Assembly (NCBI GenBank): GCA_046047315.1
Contig: JBJOID010000251.1
Span: 1 to 5,337 of the forward strand
Source of the DNA: WGMK01 sp046047315
Lineage (GTDB): Bacteria; Hydrogenedentota; Hydrogenedentia; Hydrogenedentales; JAEUWI01
Length of the DNA: 5,337 nucleotides
Direction of reading: 5' to 3'
Shown: in pieces, positions 1-5,337 of the stretch
How positions within the stretch are numbered: the first letter of the stretch is position 1
Layout: every line of letters begins with the position of its first letter
Made by a program: the position numbers and the translations under genes
The notes under the pieces: generated by a model
Databases searched by the model: none
What the model saw: only the letters and a program-made list of their open reading frames with translations
What the model was told of the DNA's origin: nothing

Positions 1-750
1 GCCGAGACACTGCGGGTCATGCAAATCGCCCAGCAAGTTTCCGAGGAAAGCGGCGGCGCGTTCGATATTACTGTCGGCCCCATCGTCAACGCTTACGGCT
101 TCGGGCCACAGCTCACACCCACGCCGCCGAGCGATGAGGCCCTTGGCGCCATGAGGGAGTACGTGGGACGCGACAAGCTTGCCTTGGATGAAGCGGGCCT
201 TACCGCGACCAAGAAGGACCCCAGAGTTTATTGCGATTTGTCCGCCGTCGCCAAGGGATACGGCACGGACGCGGTGTCGGAATATCTAGAAGAACAGGGT
301 GTCTTGAATTACATGGTGGAGATTGGCGGCGAGGTTCGCACGCGTGGCACCCGCCCCGAAGGCGGCGCATGGAGCATCGGCATCGAACGCCCCGACACGG
401 TCCAGCAGACCGTGCATCTCGCGGTGCCGATGCGCAGCGACGGAGAGCCTCAGTCCCTCGCCACCAGCGGCGACTACCGAAATTTCTTCATGGAAGACGG
501 CAAGCGGATATCGCACACCATCGATGGACGCAGCGGCCGCCCCATCGAACACATGGTTGCCTCGGCGAGTGTGTTGCATACATCCTGCGCATGGGCCGAC
601 GCCTATGCCACCGCCCTGATGGCCCTGGGACCCGAAGAGGGCATGGCCATGGCCGAGCGCTTGGGACTCTCCGTCTATCTGCTCGTTCGAAATGCCGATG
701 GCAGCTTCGACTCCAGAAAGAGCGCCGCTTGGCCCAAGGGCGTTGGCTGA
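1..750 (+). CDS. apbE: FAD:protein FMN transferase (ApbE family), 5' partial
   Basis: ApbE enzymes move FMN from FAD onto a Thr/Ser of target flavoproteins (for example Nqr/Rnf subunits), usually at the periplasmic face, using Mg2+. The frame is open from base 1, so the gene starts outside the window; 249 residues are visible. The ATG at 19 is internal, because the conserved region begins right behind it. Family motifs in order: SGGAFDITVGP at visible residues 17-27; DLSAVAKGYGTD at 79-90; NYMVEIGGE at 103-111; LATSGDYRNFF at 153-163; SHTIDGRSGRP at 171-181; and ADAYATAL at 199-206. In the last motif Asp200 and Thr204 match the known Mg-binding Asp/Thr pair by spacing. The missing N-terminus, roughly 80-100 residues by family length, would carry any signal peptide or lipobox. 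One oddity is Gly176 where the family usually has Pro (HTIDP). The gene converges on the ROK gene, 6 bases apart. The partner flavoprotein is not in the window. Confidence 0.95.
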   Translation, partial: AETLRVMQIAQQVSEESGGAFDITVGPIVNAYGFGPQLTPTPPSDEALGAMREYVGRDKLALDEAGLTATKKDPRVYCDLSAVAKGYGTDAVSEYLEEQGVLNYMVEIGGEVRTRGTRPEGGAWSIGIERPDTVQQTVHLAVPMRSDGEPQSLATSGDYRNFFMEDGKRISHTIDGRSGRPIEHMVASASVLHTSCAWADAYATALMALGPEEGMAMAERLGLSVYLLVRNADGSFDSRKSAAWPKGVG

Positions 751-762
751 GGCCTGTCAGCC
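745..762. terminator. inverted repeat over the two convergent stop codons, possible weak bidirectional terminator
   Basis: GGCTGA at 745-750 and TCAGCC at 757-762 form a perfect 6-base-pair stem around a 6-base loop. The arms contain the apbE stop on the plus strand and the ROK stop on the minus strand. A second, outer pair, CTTGGC at 728-733 and GCCAAG at 767-772, could extend or compete with the structure. No T-run follows on either strand, so it is not a canonical intrinsic terminator. The symmetry arises partly because both genes end in GGC TGA. A role in ending both transcripts is inference. Confidence 0.3.
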
Positions 763-1713
763 TCCCGCCAAGAGCAGCGCGCCGTGCAAAACCACGGCTT
801 CCCCAAGCCCGCAGGGCACCACGTCGTAGCGGCCCCGGCAGGGGCCGAACGCGAGACCATCCAACCGCTCTCGAATTCGTCCAATGAGCGGCTCTCCGAT
901 GAGGCTCACCCCTCCGCCAAGTGCAATCCGCTCCGGCTGTATCAAGGCCAGCACGTTCGCCAGCGCAAGGGCCACGCTTCCCGCCACGCGGTCCAGTTCT
1001 TCCCCCGCGCGCACATCGCCAAGAGCCGCCGCCTCTCCCAGCATGGCGCAGGTCAAGCGGGCACAGTCCCCTTGCGTGAGCGCATGCAGCGGCGTGCCCG
1101 CCTCCAACGTGGACCATTGCCGGACGCAACGTTCAATCGCCCAGCCGCTGCACAGGTTCTCCAGTTTCTCAGAAGCGCCCGGTTCCCGCGAGGACCAGTC
1201 GCTCACCCAGGTATGACCAATCTCCCCCGCGCCAAAGCCCTGCCCATCGTACAGCTTTCCGTCGAGCACCAAGGCTCCCCCGATCCCGCTGCCGATGTTC
1301 ATATAGACGAAGTGCCGCGTGCCTTTGCCGCTGCCCAGACAATACTCCGCCCAGCCCGCGGCGCTCGAATCATTCGCCACCACCACCCGCCGTCGACACC
1401 CGCCGCTGAACGCCTCTACAAGGTTCACCCCGTTCCAACCGGATACCTGATGCGATGTGAACACGCGGCCGCTGGCCGTCTCTATCGGTCCTCCAAAACC
1501 CACGCCGACAGCAGCCACCCGTGCCCCGCGCCGTTGCGCTTCTGCCTCCAATTGAAGCAAGGCATCCCGGCACCATTCGAGTATTCCTGGCACGCCACGC
1601 TCAAGATCGACCGTATGACGCAAAGTGGCAAGAATTTCTCCCGCCCCCGTCCCCAGCGCTGCCTGCAGCTTCGTTCCCCCAATCTCAAGCGCCGCGATAA
1701 GATCGTCGTTCAT
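757..1713 (-). CDS. ROK-family sugar kinase (glucokinase-like)
   Basis: Predicted cytoplasmic ATP-dependent kinase of a hexose or amino sugar; 318 residues, a normal length for a ROK kinase. There is no N-terminal helix-turn-helix, so a NagC/XylR-type repressor is unlikely. Visible motifs: the phosphate-1 loop EIGGTK at 10-15 (Glu in place of the usual Asp); VGFGGPIE at 71-78; VVANDSSAAGWAE at 111-123, with the presumed catalytic base Asp115; NIGSGIGGAL at 139-148; GAGEIGHTWV at 161-170, with the sugar-contacting Glu164 and His167; and LGGGVS at 265-270 in the nucleotide site. The usual CxCGxxGC zinc cluster is absent, and the region reads LENLCSGWAIE at 184-194. The start is well fixed: an in-frame TAA lies immediately before the ATG, and GAGGG sits 7 bases upstream. 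It is the last gene of the minus-strand run, 47 bases after the permease gene. The true substrate cannot be read from the sequence. Confidence 0.9.
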   Translation of the reverse strand: MNDDLIAALEIGGTKLQAALGTGAGEILATLRHTVDLERGVPGILEWCRDALLQLEAEAQRRGARVAAVGVGFGGPIETASGRVFTSHQVSGWNGVNLVEAFSGGCRRRVVVANDSSAAGWAEYCLGSGKGTRHFVYMNIGSGIGGALVLDGKLYDGQGFGAGEIGHTWVSDWSSREPGASEKLENLCSGWAIERCVRQWSTLEAGTPLHALTQGDCARLTCAMLGEAAALGDVRAGEELDRVAGSVALALANVLALIQPERIALGGGVSLIGEPLIGRIRERLDGLAFGPCRGRYDVVPCGLGEAVVLHGALLLAGG

Positions 1714-1720
1714 TTAGCAT

Positions 1721-1725
1721 CCCTC
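1721..1725 (-). promoter_or_regulatory. ribosome binding site of the ROK kinase gene
   Basis: GAGGG on the minus strand, 7 bases before the ATG at 1713-1711. Together with the in-frame TAA at 1716-1714 it fixes the start codon. Confidence 0.7.
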
Positions 1726-1760
1726 ACGAGCGATTGCCCAGAAGCTTGGATCTATATGGC

Positions 1761-2534
1761 TTATAGCATGCCACTCATCAGCCCCAAGCCCACCAGCAGC
1801 AGCATGAGCGCCACGACCCATCGCACGAAACTGATGGTCACCTTGCTCAGGATACGCCCGCCAAAGTAGGCGCCGCAGAAAGCCGATAGCGTGGCCGATA
1901 CGATCAGCATCGCGTTCGAACCTGAGAGGCTCGACCATTCGGACCAGGCGTACACAGGCAGGCGGACCAGATCTACCATCACCGCGAGGACAATCCCCAT
2001 GGAAATGAAGGCTTCCTTGCCGAGACCGGCCTTGATCAGGAACATGCTCCGAAGCGCTCCCTGATGTCCCGAAATGCCGCCGAAGAAGCCACTCACCAAA
2101 CCACCCAAGGGGAGATAGCGCGGTGACACTTCAACCCGGGAAAAGGCGGGCAACGATTCGATTCCTACAAACACCAGTATCAGGAGGCCTACCACGAACT
2201 TCACTGGAAGGACTTCTAACGCTCTCCCCGCCACCGTGTATTCAAAAAGTGGTTGCAGGTGGGATATCCACGAAAGGACTCCTGCGCCAGCCAACGCAGC
2301 GATCATGGCTGGTAATCCGAATCGAAGCAGCACCGTGCCGGAAGCCGCCTTTGCGAAGAGAACAAACTTGAAGAGGTTATTCGCCAGATGGACCACGGCC
2401 GTGATGGCGATGGCAACCTCCACTGGAAAGAAGAGCCCTACCACAGGCATCAACAGGGTGCCCAATCCAAAGCCAGAAAACAGCGTCAGCAGCGATGCGA
2501 TGAAGGCGGCCAGGGATACGACTGCGAATTCCAT
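1761..2534 (-). CDS. TSUP (TauE/SafE, DUF81) family membrane permease
   Basis: Integral inner-membrane protein of 257 residues, typical of the TSUP family. Members carry sulfite, sulfoacetate, taurine-derived or other small organic anions; the substrate here is unknown. Hydrophobic segments are visible at about 4-35, 37-60, 70-90, 111-128, 140-153, 173-195, 206-225 and 234-255, suggesting 7-8 transmembrane helices. The family's internal duplication shows as two glycine-rich signatures: FSGFGLGTLLMP at 19-30 in the first half and SGFFGGISGHQGALRSMFL at 148-166 in the second. The start is ATG at 2534-2532: an in-frame TGA lies five sense codons upstream (2552-2550), and a GGGAAG sequence 5 bases before the ATG may act as a weak ribosome binding site. 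The gene lies 39 bases after dxs and 47 bases before the ROK gene on the same strand, so co-transcription is likely. No sulfur metabolism gene is visible nearby to support a sulfite role. Confidence 0.9.
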   Translation of the reverse strand: MEFAVVSLAAFIASLLTLFSGFGLGTLLMPVVGLFFPVEVAIAITAVVHLANNLFKFVLFAKAASGTVLLRFGLPAMIAALAGAGVLSWISHLQPLFEYTVAGRALEVLPVKFVVGLLILVFVGIESLPAFSRVEVSPRYLPLGGLVSGFFGGISGHQGALRSMFLIKAGLGKEAFISMGIVLAVMVDLVRLPVYAWSEWSSLSGSNAMLIVSATLSAFCGAYFGGRILSKVTISFVRWVVALMLLLVGLGLMSGML

Positions 2535-2573
2535 CGATGCTTCCCATGCTCATCCGGAAAATCGCCCGGCGGG

Positions 2574-4481
2574 CTAAACGTCAGCAGCGACCCCAGCGCC
2601 AGCCAGCAGGAATGGCCGCGCACTCTCCACCAGCCCGGCCGCATGCAGGCCATGCGCCTCGAGCTGCTGTGGGCGAGTGGCCTGCTCGCTGAACACGTCG
2701 GGAATCCCAAGGCGCAGCATGCGTGGAAGCGGATAGCGATCGTGCAGCTGGTAGTGCTCCATCACCGCGGAGCCGAACCCGCCATCGAGCGTGTTTTCCT
2801 CCACCGTGATGATCGGGCGGTCGGCCAGATAGTCCAGCAGCGCGCCGTCCAAGGGCTTGACGTGGCGCGCATCCACCACACCGATAGACAACCCCTCCTC
2901 CGCAAGGCGTTCCGCCGCCTCCAGGCAAGCGGCCAGCACCGGGCCTATCGCGAGGAAATTGCCGTCATTGCCGTCACGCAAGACTTCGCCGCGCGTGATG
3001 TCGCGCTTGTCGGGCTGCCCAATGGTCGGCGCCGGTCCGCGCGCATAGCGCAGGCACACGGGCCCATCCTGCTCCAACGCCCACTTAAGCATCAGGCCGG
3101 TGTCCACGTCGTCGCGGGGAGCAAGAATCTTCACCCCGGGCACGCAGCGCAGGAAGGAGATATCAAAGGTTCCGTTCTGCGTGGGGCTATCCTCGCCCAC
3201 CAGACCAGCGCGGTCGATGGCAAAGACAACCGGCAGATGTTGAATCGCCACGTCGTGCAGTAACTGGTCATAGCCGCGCTGCAAGAAGGTCGAGTAAATG
3301 GCGCAAATGGGCTTTAGGCCTTGGGTGGCCAGGCCTGCCGCAAAGGTGACCGCATGCTGCTCGCATATCCCCACGTCGTAAAAGCGCTCGGGGTAATGTT
3401 CTTCCAGCTTCGATAGCCCCGTTCCTGTGGGCATCGCGGCCGTAATGCCAACGACGCGATCATCGTCACGCGCCGCCTCAAGCACAGCCGAAACAAACGC
3501 ATCCGTGAACGACGGCACCTTGGGCTTCGCCTGCTGCTCCTGGCTGGGAAGCGGCTCGCCCTCCTCATCAATCTTCTTCACCGCCATCGGCGAAACACCG
3601 TGATACTTCAACGGGTCCAGCTCGGCCTCAGGAAGCCCTTTCCCCTTCTCCGTGCGGCAATGCATCAGGATGGGGCCTTCCATCCGCTTGATGTTGGACA
3701 AGCACTCAATGAGGAGCGGCAGATCGTGGCCGTCTACAGGGCCGATGTAATTGAAACCCAGTTCCTGAAAGAGCGTTCCGGGGGTAATCATTCCCTTTAC
3801 CTGCCGCTCGATGTGCTGCACATGCCGGGTCATGCGGTCGCCAATCAGGCTCTTCACGAAGCTGCCCACATCTTCCTTGGCCCGCTTGTACGGGGCTGCG
3901 GTGATGATACGGCTGAAGTAATTCGAGAGCGCACCCACATTGGGGGAAATGCTCATCTCATTGTCATTCAGGATGACAAGCATGTTCAGGCCCAAATGGC
4001 CCGCATGGCTCAACGCCTCGAACACCATGCCCGCCGTCATGGCTCCATCGCCAATCAGGGCGATGGCGTGATGCTGCTCACCGCGCAGCTTCCATGCCGC
4101 GGCCATGCCCGCCGCAGCCGATATCGATGTCGAGCTGTGGCCCGTGCCAAAGCAGTCGTACTCACTCTCCGATATCTTCGGATAACCGCTGATGCCGCCG
4201 CGCTTGCGAATGCTGTCAAAGTTGTCGCGCCGTCCCGTGAGCAGCTTGTGCGCATAGCACTGGTGGCCCACATCCCATATCAGCTGGTCCTTCCCCTCTC
4301 CCACGTCATACACGTAGTGCAGCGCGATCGTCAGGTCAACCACCCCCAGCGGCGACGCGAGATGCCCTCCGTTGCGGTTGACCGTCTCGATTAACTGATG
4401 ACGCACTTCAATCGCCAACTCTTCAAGGTCGGCAATGCTGAGCTTCTTCAGGTCGGACGGAGAGTCAATCGAATCCAGCAA
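2574..4481 (-). CDS. dxs: 1-deoxy-D-xylulose-5-phosphate synthase
   Basis: Thiamine diphosphate enzyme that joins pyruvate and glyceraldehyde 3-phosphate to make DXP, the entry to the MEP isoprenoid pathway and a precursor of thiamine and pyridoxal; cytoplasmic homodimer. At 635 residues it is full length (E. coli has about 620). Motifs: GGHLASPLG at 38-46 with His40 (E. coli His49); DVGHQCYAHK at 70-79; GHSSTSIS at 114-121; the ThDP/metal motif GDGAMTAG at 144-151 with Asn172/Asn174; FNYIGPVDGHD at 243-253; KYHGV with His294; CEQHAVTFAAG at 373-383 with the cofactor-activating Glu374; YSTFLQR at 396-402; DRAGLVG at 423-429; and RYARG at 478-482. The start is TTG at 4481: an in-frame TGA lies at 4496-4494, no ATG or GTG occurs between them, and the homology begins at once. 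Oddities: Gln435 replaces the usual active-site His (E. coli His431), Ser432 replaces the following-motif Gly, and Leu283 replaces the usual Tyr after KGKG. Confidence 0.97.
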   Translation of the reverse strand: MLDSIDSPSDLKKLSIADLEELAIEVRHQLIETVNRNGGHLASPLGVVDLTIALHYVYDVGEGKDQLIWDVGHQCYAHKLLTGRRDNFDSIRKRGGISGYPKISESEYDCFGTGHSSTSISAAAGMAAAWKLRGEQHHAIALIGDGAMTAGMVFEALSHAGHLGLNMLVILNDNEMSISPNVGALSNYFSRIITAAPYKRAKEDVGSFVKSLIGDRMTRHVQHIERQVKGMITPGTLFQELGFNYIGPVDGHDLPLLIECLSNIKRMEGPILMHCRTEKGKGLPEAELDPLKYHGVSPMAVKKIDEEGEPLPSQEQQAKPKVPSFTDAFVSAVLEAARDDDRVVGITAAMPTGTGLSKLEEHYPERFYDVGICEQHAVTFAAGLATQGLKPICAIYSTFLQRGYDQLLHDVAIQHLPVVFAIDRAGLVGEDSPTQNGTFDISFLRCVPGVKILAPRDDVDTGLMLKWALEQDGPVCLRYARGPAPTIGQPDKRDITRGEVLRDGNDGNFLAIGPVLAACLEAAERLAEEGLSIGVVDARHVKPLDGALLDYLADRPIITVEENTLDGGFGSAVMEHYQLHDRYPLPRMLRLGIPDVFSEQATRPQQLEAHGLHAAGLVESARPFLLAGAGVAADV

Positions 4482-4560
4482 TGTTCTTCTGCCTCATTCA
4501 TCGGCCTGCCCGATCGGGGTGACCATTCCCAAATTCTTGCCCTAAAGTCCGCGCGGCACG
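4482..4560 (-). other. gap between ligase-like gene and dxs, possible regulatory region
   Basis: This is the largest spacer in the minus-strand run (79 bases). It holds a perfect 10-base palindrome, CCCGATCGGG, at 4509-4518, centred about 32 bases before the dxs start, and an 8-base palindrome, CCGCGCGG, at 4549-4556 just after the ligase stop. I see no convincing -35/-10 pair and no stem followed by a T-run. The region could be a simple spacer, or hold a dxs promoter or operator that is not recognisable by eye. Confidence 0.25.
4492..4495 (-). promoter_or_regulatory. ribosome binding site of dxs, serving a TTG start
   Basis: GAGG on the minus strand ends 10 bases before the TTG at 4481-4479, which is on the long side. 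It overlaps the in-frame TGA at 4496-4494. Translation must therefore begin downstream of it, and TTG is the first usable codon. A nearby ATG at 4497-4495 is out of frame. Confidence 0.55.
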
Positions 4561-5337
4561 TCAGTTCGTGGCTTCCACGGCGGAAAGCGATCGCAGCTGC
4601 GCCTTGTCAATCGCTCCGCTGGCGTCGCGCGGCAGCTGGTCCACGAAGGAAATTCTACGGGGACACTTGTAACTGGACAGCGCGTCGCGGCAATAGGCCT
4701 TGAGATCATTCTCGGACGGCTCCGCTCCCGGCCTGCACGCCACGAAAGCCTTCACGTCCTCTCCCCGAACCACATCCGGCACCCCCACCACCGCCGCCTC
4801 GAGCACGTCCTGATGCGACTCCAGCACCAGCTCAACCTCACGCGGGTACACGTTCATTCCCGCACGCAAAATCATATCCTTTTTCAGTCCGGATAGATAG
4901 AGGTAGCCGTCGGCGTCCAGATACCCTCGGTCGCCCGTGTGCAGCCAGCCGCCATGCATGGTTTCCTCGGTACCCGCGGAATCGTTCAGATAACCCTGAA
5001 AGACGTTGTGACCGCGAATCACCACCTCACCATCGACACCGGCTGCCTGGGACTCGCCTTCATCGTTGTGTATAGCCACTTCGCAGCCCCAGATGGGAGG
5101 CCCAACTGATCCGGGCCGGTTCGCCTCGGCGGAACTATTGAAGGCCACCACCGGGCTGGTTTCGGACAATCCATAGCCTTCCAGCACCGGGCTTCCAAAC
5201 CGCGCGGAGAATTCGCGCGCGGTCTCCAGGTTCATCTTTGATCCGCCGGCCACCACGCAACGAAGCGAGGGCAAGGGCGGGGTGTCCTCGCGAGCGCCCG
5301 CCACCAGAAAGTGCAACATTGTTGGCACCACGGCGAG
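4561..5337 (-). CDS. AMP-dependent acyl-CoA synthetase/ligase-like protein, N-terminus cut by window edge
   Basis: Member of the ANL superfamily, which activates carboxylic acids as acyl-AMP and usually then forms acyl-CoA. The frame stays open through the right edge, so 258 C-terminal residues are visible of a typical 500-550; the GTG at 5331 is internal. Visible motifs, counting from the edge: LRCVVAGGSKM at 25-35; A5 EGYGLSETSPV at 53-63; A6 GSVGPPIWGCEV at 76-87; GEVVIRGHNVFQGYL at 103-117; A7 GWLHTGDRGYLDADGYL at 130-146 with the ribose-binding Asp136; A8 GLKKDMILRAGMNVYPREVE at 150-169; and a C-terminal A10-like PRDASGAIDKAQLR. The P-loop (A3) lies outside. The conserved A8 Arg is Leu151 (codon 4887-4885) and the A10 catalytic Lys is Ala242 (codon 4614-4612). 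The frame is otherwise intact. The substrate (medium/long-chain fatty acid or other acid) cannot be told. It lies 79 bases upstream of dxs on the same strand. Confidence 0.9.
   Translation of the reverse strand, partial: LAVVPTMLHFLVAGAREDTPPLPSLRCVVAGGSKMNLETAREFSARFGSPVLEGYGLSETSPVVAFNSSAEANRPGSVGPPIWGCEVAIHNDEGESQAAGVDGEVVIRGHNVFQGYLNDSAGTEETMHGGWLHTGDRGYLDADGYLYLSGLKKDMILRAGMNVYPREVELVLESHQDVLEAAVVGVPDVVRGEDVKAFVACRPGAEPSENDLKAYCRDALSSYKCPRRISFVDQLPRDASGAIDKAQLRSLSAVEATN

Noticed and set aside
231..887. 218-codon plus-strand open frame overlapping apbE
   Set aside because: Frame-shifted shadow of apbE; very rich in Arg and His, without motifs.
488..1129. 213-codon minus-strand open frame across the apbE/ROK junction
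   Set aside because: Overlaps both convergent genes in other frames, and its Arg/Gly/Ala-rich translation has no recognisable domain.
784..1869. 361-codon open frame on the plus strand opposite the ROK gene
   Set aside because: It is antisense to a clear ROK kinase and runs into the permease gene. The translation is low-complexity in Pro/Arg/His/Ala with no family motif, as expected for a shadow frame in GC-rich DNA.
2388..3263. 291-codon plus-strand open frame opposite the 5' end of the permease gene and the 3' part of dxs
   Set aside because: It spans two well-supported genes on the other strand and its translation resembles no protein family.
3600..4394. 264-codon plus-strand open frame opposite dxs
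   Set aside because: Entirely antisense to conserved Dxs sequence; it is open only because of codon bias on the other strand.
4549..4556. CCGCGCGG palindrome after the ligase stop as a terminator
   Set aside because: A perfect 8-base palindrome leaves almost no loop and is not followed by a T-run on the minus strand; likely chance in GC-rich sequence.
1..5337. tRNA, rRNA, CRISPR array, insertion sequence ends, riboswitch (including a thiamine-type element before dxs)
   Set aside because: Reading both strands showed no cloverleaf, direct-repeat array, transposase motif or terminal repeats. The short gaps (6-79 bases) leave no room for a riboswitch of usual size.

Overview
This 5.3 kb window is ordinary, gene-dense, GC-rich bacterial chromosome. 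It holds five protein-coding genes, with no RNA genes, CRISPR, insertion sequences or clear long repeats. The taxon cannot be fixed from the sequence. The composition, the ROK subfamily (glutamate in the first phosphate loop, no zinc cluster) and the Dxs sequence suggest an environmental Gram-negative lineage such as Planctomycetota, Hydrogenedentota or relatives. That is a low-confidence guess from general family knowledge.

Layout. A plus-strand apbE-type flavin transferase gene enters from the left edge, already missing its 5' end, and stops at 750. The rest of the window is one minus-strand run, read from right to left. It contains the C-terminal half of an AMP-binding acyl-CoA synthetase-like protein (cut by the right edge), then dxs, a TSUP (TauE/SafE) membrane permease, and a ROK-family sugar kinase. 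Gaps within the run are 79, 39 and 47 bases, so it could be one transcript. The 79-base gap before dxs could also hold a separate promoter. The ROK gene and apbE converge with 6 bases between their stop codons, and a small inverted repeat spans both stops.

Function. Dxs makes 1-deoxy-D-xylulose 5-phosphate, the first step of the MEP isoprenoid route and a precursor for thiamine and pyridoxal. The TSUP permease probably exports or imports a small anion, often a sulfur or organic acid compound. The ROK protein probably phosphorylates a sugar, and the ligase-like protein belongs to the fatty-acid/aryl-acid activating superfamily. I see no single pathway that joins all four; the cluster may be only co-transcribed housekeeping and accessory genes.

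I found no new multi-gene system. The most interesting observations are at residue level. The ligase-like protein lacks both the conserved A8 arginine and the A10 catalytic lysine, although its other core motifs are intact. Dxs has glutamine where the family normally has an active-site histidine (E. coli His431). The ROK protein lacks the usual Cys-rich zinc site.
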